NCBI RefSeq assembly: GCF_001612685.1
Contig: NZ_BDAY01000040.1
Coordinates: 1-64,000 of the forward strand
From: Nocardia altamirensis NBRC 108246
GTDB lineage: Bacteria; Actinomycetota; Actinomycetes; Mycobacteriales; Mycobacteriaceae
Length of the DNA stretch: 64,000 nt
Direction of reading: 5' to 3'
The translations under genes were made by a program, and so were the position numbers. Below, in pieces: positions 33,371 through 43,500 of this stretch. The notes under the pieces were generated by a model. That model had not been told where the DNA came from. It made no database searches and saw only the letters and a program-made list of their open reading frames with translations. Each line of letters opens with the position of its first letter. Position 1 is the stretch's first letter.

Positions 33371-33760
33371 ATGTTGACGAGAACACGCACCATCACGGCG
33401 GCAGCCGGAGCGATGGCAATGATCACCGCCGGGGTGTTGTTGGCGCCCAACGCATCGGCCACCTCGATCACGACCGTCAAAGTGACCGCCGGAACCGTCG
33501 CAGTCGGCTGCCTCGTGACCCTGACGTCACATTCCGACCCGGCCCCCACGACCGGATGGTCGACCTACTTCTACGACAACGGAACCCACATCGGCATCGG
33601 CCCCGCCAAGGGCCCCGGCGGAGACCGCTCCGCCACCTGGACTCCAACCACCGCAGGCACCCACGAAATCACGGCGATAGCCTGGATGAGCCGCATCGAC
33701 GGCGGAAAATCAACCGGCACAACAACTGTGGAAGTGACGACGGCGCCTTGTGACAGGTAG
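33371..33760 (+). CDS. small secreted Ig-like protein
   Basis: A 129-residue exported protein. Residues 1-30 form a signal peptide (MLTRTRTITAAAG, hydrophobic core, cleavage after ASA). The mature 98 residues have alternating strands (VKVTAGTVAVGCLVTLTS, WSTYFYDNGTHIGI, AGTHEITAIAWMS), suggesting a single Ig-like/PKD-type beta-sandwich; two cysteines could form a disulfide. GAGGAG lies 10 nt upstream. Function unknown. Confidence 0.78.
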   Translation: MLTRTRTITAAAGAMAMITAGVLLAPNASATSITTVKVTAGTVAVGCLVTLTSHSDPAPTTGWSTYFYDNGTHIGIGPAKGPGGDRSATWTPTTAGTHEITAIAWMSRIDGGKSTGTTTVEVTTAPCDR

Positions 33761-33775
33761 GAGACGGGCGGGCGG

Positions 33776-35533
33776 TCAATCGATGGGGACGGTGTAGCTG
33801 ATGCGGATCGTGAACCTTCGGGTGGCCAGCACCGGGTACGCCTCCCCTGGCGTCTCCGAGACGGACGGCGGGAAGTCGAGTTCCTCATTTCCTGCGTGCA
33901 CGCCGATCAGGCGGACGCTGGCCAAGTCGTAGGCATCCGGGCCGCCGAGGACGCCGAGGGTCGACCGGAACATGCCGTAGTCCAGGGTGATCCTGGCGAA
34001 CTTCTTCTTACCCGCCGGGAGTGCGTCGATGCGCGCTTGAATCTTCTGCTGCCGGTCGTCGGGGATGTTCTTCAGCGTGTACTGGATGTCACCTTCGATC
34101 AGCTTCCGCGTCGCGACCGCGTGGATGTACGAGGCGAGCAAACCGATCGCGACGCCGATGGCCGCACCTCCGAGGAATCGCAACCCACCGCGCAGGACGC
34201 CGCGCGCCGCGGCACCGGCCGCGGCGCCCTCGGCACCGCCTTCGGCGCCACGCACCACGCCGCCGGGGACCTTCGACAATGCGCCTCCCCCAGCGCCTTC
34301 CGCAGCGCCCTCCGTGACCGCGCCCGGCGGTACCGCCGGCTGCACTGCGCCGGTCGGCGGCTTCGGCGTCGGCGCAGCACCCGTCGGCTTCGGAGCAGGC
34401 GTAGGCGTGGTGCCGGTCGGTGGTTTCGGAGCAGGCGTAGGTGCAGGAGCAGGCGCGGTGCCAGCGGCACTACCACCGGTCGCACCGCCGCCCGCCGCAC
34501 CGCCGCCGCCCGCGACGGGCGGCACCGTGCCGGACGGACCGCGCGTCAAGTCCAGCACTTTCCGGAAGTACTCCCTGGGTATGGACAAATTCGTGCCGTA
34601 TTCGGAGTAGCCGGTCGGACGAGTCGCAACGTTCTGGAAATTCTGCTGGAAGAAGGCGCGATTGATCTTCAGCTCGTATTTGTACTTCAGCGAGGGCCGC
34701 ACCGGGGTTCCAGTGTGCTCCACCACTTCCTCGACCGTGGTCGCGATATCGCAATCCGTCAGACGCGGATAGCCTCTCGGTGACTTCAACGAGGTCGCGC
34801 CCTCCAGATCTCCGTAGTGGTAGAGCGATTCCGTTGCACCCGGGCTCCCTCCGCCCAGAATCGGCACCGACGGCGGCCCAGCCGGTCCCGCTGGATTCCG
34901 CCGGATCACCATCGACGGAACGGCTTTCGGTTGACACGCCTGCTGCGCGACATGGGTGAGCTCGTGCGCGAGCAACTGCCGACCCGGCGCCGAGTGTGGT
35001 TCGAATCGGCCGTGTCCGAAGACAATCGCGTCACCGACCGTATACGCGTTCGCGTCCAGCGCCTGCGCCGACCGTGCCGCCGCGGCACCACTGTGCACGC
35101 GCACACCGGAAAGGTCGCGACCGAGCCTGGATTCGAAGGCGCCGCGGGTCGTGCCGTCGAGCGGCAGGCCAGGTTCGGCCAGCGCCTCGTGCACCTGCGC
35201 CCGCGCCTCCCCTTCGAGATTCCCTGCGCCCGAACCACGTCCGTGATCGTCGCGCGTGATGTCGAACCTCGCCCTGGCATCAGCAGGCGTCCCGCCCACC
35301 TGACCTGCCACGTAGTCGGCCTCGTGTTCCATGCGATCGCCGACGTCGCCGACCCGGAATTCGGGGCCTCCTGCAGGCTGAGCGCCCTGCGGCGTGGCAG
35401 GAACTGCGGTGAGGTCTATGCCGAAACCTGTTGTGCTCGACTCCTGTTCGTCCCCACGGACGGATTCGCGCGGCGCATGCAGTTGCCGCAACGCCTGGGT
35501 ATCCGCGCTCTGCTGATTGGCGAATATGCTCAT
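33776..35533 (-). CDS. DUF4157 eCIS effector candidate with possible ADP-ribosyltransferase domain
   Basis: A 585-residue protein. The N-terminal 200 residues carry DUF4157, the hallmark of eCIS cargo, with the metallopeptidase-like HELTH at 190-194. Residues 237-330 begin LYHYGDLEGATSL, which resembles the HYD1-type ADP-ribosyltransferase toxin signature (H239-Y240, D242); this domain call is tentative. A Pro-rich linker (360-400), a Gly/Ala-rich stretch with a hydrophobic helix near 453-473, and a folded C-terminal domain follow. It is the last gene of the eCIS operon, the usual place for cargo. No immunity gene is apparent downstream. Confidence 0.8.
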   Translation of the reverse strand: MSIFANQQSADTQALRQLHAPRESVRGDEQESSTTGFGIDLTAVPATPQGAQPAGGPEFRVGDVGDRMEHEADYVAGQVGGTPADARARFDITRDDHGRGSGAGNLEGEARAQVHEALAEPGLPLDGTTRGAFESRLGRDLSGVRVHSGAAAARSAQALDANAYTVGDAIVFGHGRFEPHSAPGRQLLAHELTHVAQQACQPKAVPSMVIRRNPAGPAGPPSVPILGGGSPGATESLYHYGDLEGATSLKSPRGYPRLTDCDIATTVEEVVEHTGTPVRPSLKYKYELKINRAFFQQNFQNVATRPTGYSEYGTNLSIPREYFRKVLDLTRGPSGTVPPVAGGGGAAGGGATGGSAAGTAPAPAPTPAPKPPTGTTPTPAPKPTGAAPTPKPPTGAVQPAVPPGAVTEGAAEGAGGGALSKVPGGVVRGAEGGAEGAAAGAAARGVLRGGLRFLGGAAIGVAIGLLASYIHAVATRKLIEGDIQYTLKNIPDDRQQKIQARIDALPAGKKKFARITLDYGMFRSTLGVLGGPDAYDLASVRLIGVHAGNEELDFPPSVSETPGEAYPVLATRRFTIRISYTVPID

Positions 35534-35601
35534 GACCGGGCCTATCGGGTTTCAGCTGACGACAAGCGCCAGTTCGTGTCGAATCGAGAGGCCGTGCCGG
35601 A

Positions 35602-36972
35602 TCATGGCCGACACACCTCGGCCGCTACCTCCGGGGGTTGGCCTGCTCTTACGAGCTGCTCTCGAATCTTGTCCAGCTCAGCGCGCTGGGACGCTTCGGA
35701 AAGGACAAAGAAGTTGGGAATTATGCTGGGGAGCAGCGAGCGTGCTTCTTGGTAGCCCGCACTCGATCGGTTCTCCTCGAGAATATGGATGATCTGGCGG
35801 ACCGGATCGAGCAGCTTGTGCTGCCGGGCGTAGGCAGCAGCCTTGTTCAGCGTCCGCATGATGTCGATGAGTAACACGCCGTAGCCGGCCTGGTTCGCCT
35901 TCTCCGTGCCGCCGCCGTAGCCGCCGCCGGTCACCGCCTTGGCGAATGCCTCCGGGTCCGCGGTGTTTGCCCATGCCTTCGAGTAGTTCTTCCCCAGCAG
36001 TGTCCTACTGTGGCCCGCGATCGCGTCGGCAACGCTGTCATAGCGCCGGAACGGCAGTTTCACCTGGTAGCGATCAGCACCCGGCGCCGGCTCCTTTTCC
36101 GCGAATTCCTTGTACTTGCGGTATCTTTGGCGCACCTTTTCGCGATCTACGACGAACTCCGTCGTCCACTGCCACCGAATCGTCTCGGGAGCCGCGTCCG
36201 GGTCGGCCTTGACACCGAAAAAGCTCTGCTGCGGTCCGGGCTTCCAGCCACTCTCCAGGACCATTTGGCCGAGTGTGACGAGAGCGGGCACCCCGGTCTT
36301 GGCCTGGTTCGCGAGGGCCAGCTCGGAGTACTTCACGTAGAAATCAACAGCCGCACGGTCATTGGTGAAACGTTTATTGTCCGCCGCACCGAGCGTCACT
36401 CCGGCACCGGGCTCCGGAGCTTGCGCCGGTGCGGGGGATGCGGCCGACTTGGTCGGCTCATCTTCGTCCAAGCAGGCGATTCGCACAGGGCTTTGCCCAG
36501 TGACGCGGATGGTGTCCGTTCCTGCCCACTGTTCGGCAGCGTGGTGGGCGTCGTGTTCCATTGCCGAGACCGGCGTTTCGGTCGTGGGCCGGGCACGGCT
36601 TTGCTGGACGACGTGGGCGAGTTCGTGGGCGAGGAGATGGTCACCCACGGGAGTGCCGGGACGATAGGCGTCGTCGCGGAATACCAGATCAGTGCCGACG
36701 GCGTAGGCGCGGGCGCGCATGGTGCGTGCGGAGGTGTCGGCAGCAGGGCCGACGTGAGTGCGCACGGCACCGAAGTCGTGACCGAAGCGGGCTTCCATCC
36801 TGGTGCGCGTGGTGGCGTCCAGTGGTGTGCCGTTGACGGGAACGGCGGTGACGTCGATCCCGAAATCCGTTGCGTTCGAGCCCCGTTCGGGCTCGAACTC
36901 GGATTCGCTTCGTGCCGCGGAGTGCCGGAGGGTGCGAGTCTCCGTCTGGTGCTGGTGCGCGGGCTTCATCAT
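35602..36972 (-). CDS. DUF4157 eCIS effector candidate with glucosaminidase/muramidase domain
   Basis: A 456-residue protein with DUF4157 in the N-terminal half (HELAH at 116-120) and a FlgJ/GH73-type peptidoglycan hydrolase domain at about 205-365. The catalytic glutamate is E240 in LGQMVLESGW, followed by FFGVKAD and the later GHSRTLLG. It would cut the glycan strands of peptidoglycan. Lacking a signal peptide, it is more likely loaded into the injection system than exported by Sec. It lies 16 nt downstream of the DUF6519 gene and 68 nt before the other DUF4157 gene. Confidence 0.86.
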   Translation of the reverse strand: MMKPAHQHQTETRTLRHSAARSESEFEPERGSNATDFGIDVTAVPVNGTPLDATTRTRMEARFGHDFGAVRTHVGPAADTSARTMRARAYAVGTDLVFRDDAYRPGTPVGDHLLAHELAHVVQQSRARPTTETPVSAMEHDAHHAAEQWAGTDTIRVTGQSPVRIACLDEDEPTKSAASPAPAQAPEPGAGVTLGAADNKRFTNDRAAVDFYVKYSELALANQAKTGVPALVTLGQMVLESGWKPGPQQSFFGVKADPDAAPETIRWQWTTEFVVDREKVRQRYRKYKEFAEKEPAPGADRYQVKLPFRRYDSVADAIAGHSRTLLGKNYSKAWANTADPEAFAKAVTGGGYGGGTEKANQAGYGVLLIDIMRTLNKAAAYARQHKLLDPVRQIIHILEENRSSAGYQEARSLLPSIIPNFFVLSEASQRAELDKIREQLVRAGQPPEVAAEVCRP

Positions 36973-36988
36973 GGCGGGACCCGTCGGG

Positions 36989-38323
36989 TTAGGTGACGTG
37001 GCAGCGGGCGGCTTGTTCGAACTGTTGCCGCAGGTTTCGAGAGGTGCCCTCGCCGACCCAGGTCAACGGCGCGTAGTGGTGTTCGACGCCGTGCGGCGGC
37101 ACGAAAGACGCCGTGACACCGTCGGCGTCGCGCGGCCAGATGATGTCGCCGGTGGCCACGCGGGCGGGGATGGTCCAGTAGTCGCCGACCCGGTAGGTGT
37201 GGGTTCCGCCGGGATCGGCTGCGAGGAACTGGATTTCGATGCCGTTCTCCAGCGGGATCCAGCCGTTGTCGCCGATGCCTTCGACAAGCTCCACCGCACC
37301 GCGGACCAGGGGTGCGGCCTTGCGCTCGCGCTGGTCCCAGCGGCGCACCTTGGCGTGCGGGCGGCTGGCCGGGTCCGTCTCGATCTCGCCGGTCTTGCTG
37401 GTTGGGTCGAAGATGAGCAGGTTGCCGTCGACGCCGGTGAGCTTGACCCTTGTGCCCGCGACTCCCGCGTATTCGAGGGTGTCCCAGGTCAATTCGACCC
37501 AGTCACCGGCCGCGAAGCCGCGTTTGACGTCCTTGATCCCCGCGACGTGCAGCCGGTTGCCGATGGTTCCGGTCCAGGCGGCGGCGACCGATCCGTTTTC
37601 CCGTGACCATACGAACGAGGTCACCGAACCCTTGACGGCTTCGTCCTTCACCGAGGCGACTTCGACACGGTAGAGCTGATTTTCGACGCCACGGTAGCGG
37701 GCGTCGGGCGCGGCAAGGCATGGGTCTTCGTCCTTCGGCGGAGGTCCGGTGCGCGCCCGCAGCAACGGCGGGTTGCCGCGCAGTCCGGCGCGCCACTCGT
37801 CGAGCGGAAAGTCTCCGCACGAGGGTTCCTCGCCTGCGTATTCGGCGGCGCGGACCTGCCAGATGACCTGACGGCGCGAGGCCGTGTCCGGCCCGCCGAG
37901 CGCGACCTCGCGGATGCGGTCGTCTTCGAGCGTGCTGACGTGGCGCTCCCACACATCCAGGTACACCACGTAGGGCGGCTTCGGCAGCTCCGGTGTTTCC
38001 TCCGCGACGGGGTACGGCTGCTCGGACCAGTGCAGCTCGTCGAGTTCGAGCGGCAGCTCAGCGCGGATGCCGTCGACGTAGTAGACGCCGGCCCGCAATT
38101 CGAGATCACTGCGCCCGTTGCTGATCGGCTCGGCACCGAACCCGAGGTTGTTCTCGGGACCACCGTGCGGACCGATGAGGTCGGCGGCCAGCGTGCGCTG
38201 GGCGCCGATGAGGGTGGCCATGGCGGTATTCCAGTCCGATTCCACCAGCACCCGCCCCTGTTGCAGCAGGACGAGACTGTAGTCGGCCGGGTCCGGCGTC
38301 AGCCGGGAAAAGTCTCCACGCAT
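36989..38323 (-). CDS. DUF6519 eCIS protein
   Basis: A 444-residue protein whose N-terminus (MRGDFSRLTPDPADYSLVLLQQGRVLVESDWN) is diagnostic of DUF6519, a family found almost only in eCIS clusters. The rest is rich in beta strands, with a WSRENGSVAAAW segment repeated in family members. The role is unknown; a structural or decorating part of the baseplate or tail periphery is likely. It follows the tail-protein-I gene by 9 nt. Confidence 0.88.
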   Translation of the reverse strand: MRGDFSRLTPDPADYSLVLLQQGRVLVESDWNTAMATLIGAQRTLAADLIGPHGGPENNLGFGAEPISNGRSDLELRAGVYYVDGIRAELPLELDELHWSEQPYPVAEETPELPKPPYVVYLDVWERHVSTLEDDRIREVALGGPDTASRRQVIWQVRAAEYAGEEPSCGDFPLDEWRAGLRGNPPLLRARTGPPPKDEDPCLAAPDARYRGVENQLYRVEVASVKDEAVKGSVTSFVWSRENGSVAAAWTGTIGNRLHVAGIKDVKRGFAAGDWVELTWDTLEYAGVAGTRVKLTGVDGNLLIFDPTSKTGEIETDPASRPHAKVRRWDQRERKAAPLVRGAVELVEGIGDNGWIPLENGIEIQFLAADPGGTHTYRVGDYWTIPARVATGDIIWPRDADGVTASFVPPHGVEHHYAPLTWVGEGTSRNLRQQFEQAARCHVT

Positions 38324-38332
38324 CGGAATCTC

Positions 38333-40582
38333 CTAGTTCGCGATCAAGACGGCAATGTCGGTGTGGGCTGGACTGAACTGTTCGAGCCGGGCGGTCAGGT
38401 TGGCCAGCCGTTGCGGCTGGTAGAGGTCGTGCAGGACGCCCATCTCGGATTCGTCGTCGGCCCCGCGCACGATCTCGGGCGCGCAGTCGGTGCGCAACTG
38501 GACGTAGCCGGGGGTGCCGTAGCGCAGGCTGGTGAACAGCGGACGCACCCGATCTCGTTCGGGGGCAAGCAGTTCGGCCTGCTGTGCCGGCGTGAGATCG
38601 GACCATCCCGGCAGGTCGCGGACGACGGCGTCGACCAGATCGGGCTGGCAGCGGTGCCTGCGCGGGGTCCGCGAACCCGGCGGTACATAGCTGTAGCGGA
38701 GGCAGCCGATCTGCCTGCGCGCCACCCGCACACAGCCGAGGAACAGGGTGTTCTGGCCGATCGGGATGGCATGGGTGCCAACGGTTCCGATCACCGTGCA
38801 GTCGGTGAACGAGACCGCGGCGTGCGCCAACGGCCAGTTGGGCGCACCGACGGCTTCGCGCTCGGGATCGGTGGCGTCGATGACGCTGTCGGCGATCTCG
38901 ATGACGGTGGGGTCGGCGGTGACCTCGTCCGCGTAGACCTGGATGGATCCGATGATGCTGCGCAGCACCGAGATCCGTCCGTCGCACAGATAGATCTCCA
39001 GACTCGGCTCGGCGGGGCGCCGCGGGCTGCAGTCCCCCGCCAACCCCCATCCTGGCACCAACGTGCAGTCCCGGATCTCCACCCGCTGCAGTGGACCTTC
39101 CACATGCATCGGACGTCCGGCGACCAGGATCCCGTCGAGGGTGAAACATCCACCAGGGCGGCCCTTTTCGCCGCGCTCGGTGAACACGGTCAGCGCGTCG
39201 GGAGCGTTGCGCTGCTTGTCGAGCAGATAGATCACCGGGCGCGTGCGGTCGGCGGCGCGAATGGTGAGGCTTTCGCCCTTCCGCAATTCAATAGTGAGTT
39301 GCTCGACATACACATCGCTGTCCCGGATTTCGATCACCGCGACCGGCTGCTTGTCCCGCACGTCGTCCCAGGCGTGCAGGGCGTCTTCGATGCTGTCGAG
39401 CACGCCGGGTCCACGCTTCTTGGCGACGGCCTGATAGAAGACCTTCGGAGCGACCGAGGACTGCTCGGACTCCCCCGCCGCGGACTGCTCGTGCTCCGCG
39501 GATTCGGGCTCTTCCTGCGCGATCGCGGACAGGCGGCGCGGGTACTCACCGCCACCGATATCGGAGCTGAAACCGTAGTGGTAGCGCACCCATACCCCGT
39601 GCGGCGGATAGCCGGGCGGGAACGCCAGCCGCCCGAGTTCTGGATCGATGGCCACCTTGCCTTTGGGGGTGCGATAGGACCAGTCGGTGAGATCGGCGAC
39701 GATGAAATCCTCGACGGGCACCGTCTTGCGCCGTACCCGACCGCGCGACCGCTCCCCGATCTCGACCCGGAAACTGCGTCCGGCACCGTAATATTCGCGG
39801 AACCGGCGGGCCAGCATGTGCCGCCGGATCGGGATCGGCAGCCCCAGCTCCCCACCGGTCTTCGGGTCGGGCTTGGTGAACAACGGCGCGTCGTTGCCGA
39901 GCACGCTGAAGGTGAAGCAGCTCGGCTCGACCTCCTCGATGCACGCCGCGGGCGCATCGGTGATCGGGTAGGCGCGCAACCGCCACACGAACAGTCCGAC
40001 CTCGGGAATGTTGTAGAACCCTTGTCCGCGGGTGGAATTGATCCGCCGAACATCCACGGTGTGCGCAAGGGTGTCGAAGGGGCCGCCCAGGCGCAGCAGT
40101 CGCTCGATCTCGTGGAGGTCGGCCACCACGCCCCGATCGTGGTGCAGATGGTTCAGGTGCTGGAAGACCGCGAGCAGTCGATAGAATTCGACCGCTTTGG
40201 CAGGCCAGCCCGCCACATCGGCGGCGAGCTCCTCGAGCAGCGCCAGGGTCCCTTTGCGGCGGTGAGCGCGCACGCTGTCGGCGACCTCCCTGCGCGGGAT
40301 CAGCGCCCGCACCTGTTCGGGCGCGGCCTGGGCGAGTTCGCCTGCGGCACTGCCGGGTCGATAGCCGACGAGGTCGCCGAGATACGGCACCACCCAGTCG
40401 GCGGCGGTCTCGATGAACCAGTTGTCGTACAGGCCGTCCAGATCGTCCTCGACATGGACGACCTGTTCGCTGATGACCCGCAACAGATCTCGCAGCGGGT
40501 AGCCCTCCGCTTCGTCGCGGGCCCGATAGATCGCGGGCACCAGCCGATACAGCTGGTCCCATCGCTCAGCAGGCAGGGTCAT
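38333..40582 (-). CDS. phage tail protein I-like eCIS baseplate protein
   Basis: A 749-residue protein. The first 200 residues have the tail-protein-I/Afp-type pattern (LYRLVPAIYRARD, LRVISEQVVHVEDDLDGLYDNWFIETAADWVVPYLGDLVGYR). The C-terminal half has beta-helix-like repeats (VEIRDCTLVPGW, EIYLCDGRISVLRS, IEIADSVIDATDPE) that may project outwards. It should join the baseplate wedges to peripheral structures. ATG 40582 overlaps the preceding baseplate gene as ATGA. Confidence 0.88.
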   Translation of the reverse strand: MTLPAERWDQLYRLVPAIYRARDEAEGYPLRDLLRVISEQVVHVEDDLDGLYDNWFIETAADWVVPYLGDLVGYRPGSAAGELAQAAPEQVRALIPRREVADSVRAHRRKGTLALLEELAADVAGWPAKAVEFYRLLAVFQHLNHLHHDRGVVADLHEIERLLRLGGPFDTLAHTVDVRRINSTRGQGFYNIPEVGLFVWRLRAYPITDAPAACIEEVEPSCFTFSVLGNDAPLFTKPDPKTGGELGLPIPIRRHMLARRFREYYGAGRSFRVEIGERSRGRVRRKTVPVEDFIVADLTDWSYRTPKGKVAIDPELGRLAFPPGYPPHGVWVRYHYGFSSDIGGGEYPRRLSAIAQEEPESAEHEQSAAGESEQSSVAPKVFYQAVAKKRGPGVLDSIEDALHAWDDVRDKQPVAVIEIRDSDVYVEQLTIELRKGESLTIRAADRTRPVIYLLDKQRNAPDALTVFTERGEKGRPGGCFTLDGILVAGRPMHVEGPLQRVEIRDCTLVPGWGLAGDCSPRRPAEPSLEIYLCDGRISVLRSIIGSIQVYADEVTADPTVIEIADSVIDATDPEREAVGAPNWPLAHAAVSFTDCTVIGTVGTHAIPIGQNTLFLGCVRVARRQIGCLRYSYVPPGSRTPRRHRCQPDLVDAVVRDLPGWSDLTPAQQAELLAPERDRVRPLFTSLRYGTPGYVQLRTDCAPEIVRGADDESEMGVLHDLYQPQRLANLTARLEQFSPAHTDIAVLIAN

Positions 40583-43500
40583 AGCGCCTCCAGGATCAAG
40601 GTGTCGGGGGCCGTTGGGCTCAGGATCAACAGTTCGGCGGGCCGGATCACACCCAGTCCCGGCCAGGCGTGCGAGTCGAATTCGGCTGGCGCGGCAGGTA
40701 CTACCAGCCGCAGGGTCAGTCCCGCGGTCGGATCGGCAGCGATCAGTTCGGTCTCGCCGATCGAATCCAGAATGCTCAGATCCGCATAGACGACGCCGGG
40801 CACCGCATGGATGGCCGCCAGCACCGCCGATTGGGTGATGGCACTGGCGATATCGCGCTTGCCTGGTCCGAACTCGGCAAGCAGCCTGGCCCGGATCACC
40901 GGTTCGACCTCGGCCCACACCCGATCCGGATCGATGCGCACCTTCGCCGAAACGGCCAGGGCGCGCAGGGCGCGAATGGCGACCTGCACCTCTTGATCGG
41001 GATCGCCGAGTTCCTGCAACGCCCGCCGCAGATTGGCGGTGAGCGCCGAGGTCGGCGCGATCGGGGCGTCGTCGATGCCCGCGACGGTGACGTGCACGAC
41101 CAGCCTGCGCCCATCGGACAGTTCCTGCGCGGTGGCGGTGCCGATGCCTGCGAAGGCGGTGGCGAAATCGGCGTAGTCCGAGACCGAGACGAGCCGATCG
41201 AGCGCCTGCACGCTGACCGCCGCATTGCGGCGCACGGTTTCGCGACCGTCCCGGTTCGCGCCGCCGGTGGCGGGCAGCGGATTGGTGACCGCGGTGACAC
41301 CGAGCGGCTGATCCAACGGGGTGGCAATCGATCCCGCGGCCGCATTGCCGGAAAGGCCTATGCCGCTGCGATATCGGGCCCGGATGTTCTCGACACCGCT
41401 GGACGGGCGGGCCGCGCCGAACACCACCGCGCTGTTGCCGTCGTCGTCGGTGTCGATGACATAACCGCGGTCGTTGCGGCCGATATCGAGCAGGCTGTCG
41501 GCTTGGTGCCAGCGCACCTGGTCCACGAACACCTCGAGTGCGGCGCTCGCACCCGCGCTGGTCGGCGCGGGCAGGTAGGTCAGCGGCGGCTGCTTGAGTG
41601 GGTAGCGCGCGAATTCCTTGGTGGGATCCCCGGATCCGAGCACTTCGCCGCGGGTCTCGCCGTGCGTGGCCGGCGCGACGTTGCCGTAGATGGTCACACT
41701 CGAACGCCGGTAGGTGAACGCCAGCGGTTCCGCCAACCGGACGAAGGTGTGCACGGTATCGCCGGGCAGCTCGACGACCTCGGAGTGCGGGCAGCCGTCG
41801 AGGCGGTCACCGCTGGAGTCGCACACGACTTTTCGGGTGGAGTGGTGTTCGACCGCGGCGACCATGACCACTTCCCCACCGCGCACACCGGTCGGTCCGG
41901 CCTGAGACGTGTCGGGGTTCTGGCCCTCCCGGATGGCGGCGTCGGTGCGTTCCCCGGTAACGATCAGCCGGTGGCCCGGCGTCAGTTCGGGGAAAAGACC
42001 ATCCAATTCCAGTGTGTCGCACGAAATATCGTCGTAGATCACCGGCTGGGCGGCGGCCAGCAGCTGCTGGCGCGGGCAGCCGATATCCTTGTCGTCCAGT
42101 GAGATACCGGCCAGCGTCAGAGTTTCCTCCTGCGCGAGCACCGTGGTCTCGTCGAGCACCTTGTGCAGTTCATCGGAGCCACCCTCCGGCCAGTCCTGAG
42201 CAAGGGTGAGTCTGCTTACCTTGGTGGACAAGCCCAGGATGTTGGCGGTCACCGTCTCGATGGCGGTGACCTCGCGAGTGGCGACCTTGGGGCTCACCCA
42301 CTGGTTGATCAGGACGATGGTGCTGCCCACGGTGACCGCCGGGTAGACGGCGTCGAGATCGAGTGTCTTTCCGCGTATGTACTTCGGCGGTTTGATCGTT
42401 GGATGGTTTTCGTCCACCCCATTGGGGATCGCAAGGTGCACCCCACCACCGCCACCGGCCGGCGGATTGGCAGGTTCGGACTGCAGTGCCTTGATCTTCG
42501 GGTCGGTGTAGCCGGTGATGGCGCCGTTCTGATAGATCGGGAACTTCGGCGCGGCGGCACCGAACAGCATGGCGCTCAGCCGCATCCGACGGACCTTGGG
42601 CGGCGACGAGTTCGACGCAGTGCTGTTGGCCAGCGCGCTGTCGAGGGTGCCCGCGATCTCCGGAACCAGATCACCGAGCAGGGCACTGACACCCGCTTTG
42701 TCCGCGCCGAGCAGATCACGCAGATCGCGCGGCAGATCGGCAGCGGCGCTCGGCGGCACCGACGGCGGTTTGCGCAGTGCATCGACCAGTAGTTCGAGCC
42801 GGGTCGGGATGTGCCCGTTCATCTTTCGCGCCGCCACGTTGTCGGCGGCCAATGCGCTGGCGGGGCGCCAGGATTTGGCGGCGGACGGAAGATTGCGGGT
42901 GGCATAATCGAGCCACGTGACCTTGGCGGTGGTGAGATCGGCAGGGGCATCGACGACTACGCCGGTCACCGCATAGATCGTCCGCGCGCCACCGAAATCG
43001 ATCGTGATCTTGTCGCCGTCCCGCAAGTCGGTCAACACACCTTTGAACACCAATTCCTCGGTGAATCGCAGTGTTTTCGGAATCAACAGCTGCGGCTCCC
43101 TGCGCCGCACCGCCAACGCGCTCAGATTCCCGTACCCCACAACGGCTTCGGCGGTCTCGAAGGTGGCAGGCAGCTGCCCTGGCCCCGGGATCTGCTGCGC
43201 CTTGGTGCCCGCCGGGATCGGCACCCGCTGGTCCTTGTTGACCGTGAACGCCAGATACGCCGAGGCCGACAGTCCAGGACGGGGCCGATAGCCGACGAGT
43301 TCGGCCAGGCGCCGCACCGAGTACTCCTCGGTGGCGGTGCGCAGAAAGCCTTCGTTGGCAATGCGTTCGGAGTAGAAGGTGAGCACATCGGCGACGGTTG
43401 CCCACCCGTCGAGCAGCGCCATCGACAGATCCGACGGCTCGCGAGTGGTGAGCGCGGCGAGCGCGGGCACCTCGGAGCTGCCGAGCCGCGCGCGCATACT

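Noticed and set aside
37940..40789. Plus-strand open frame of 949 codons opposite eCIS genes
   Set aside because: Antisense shadow of the DUF6519 and tail-protein-I genes; no motif.
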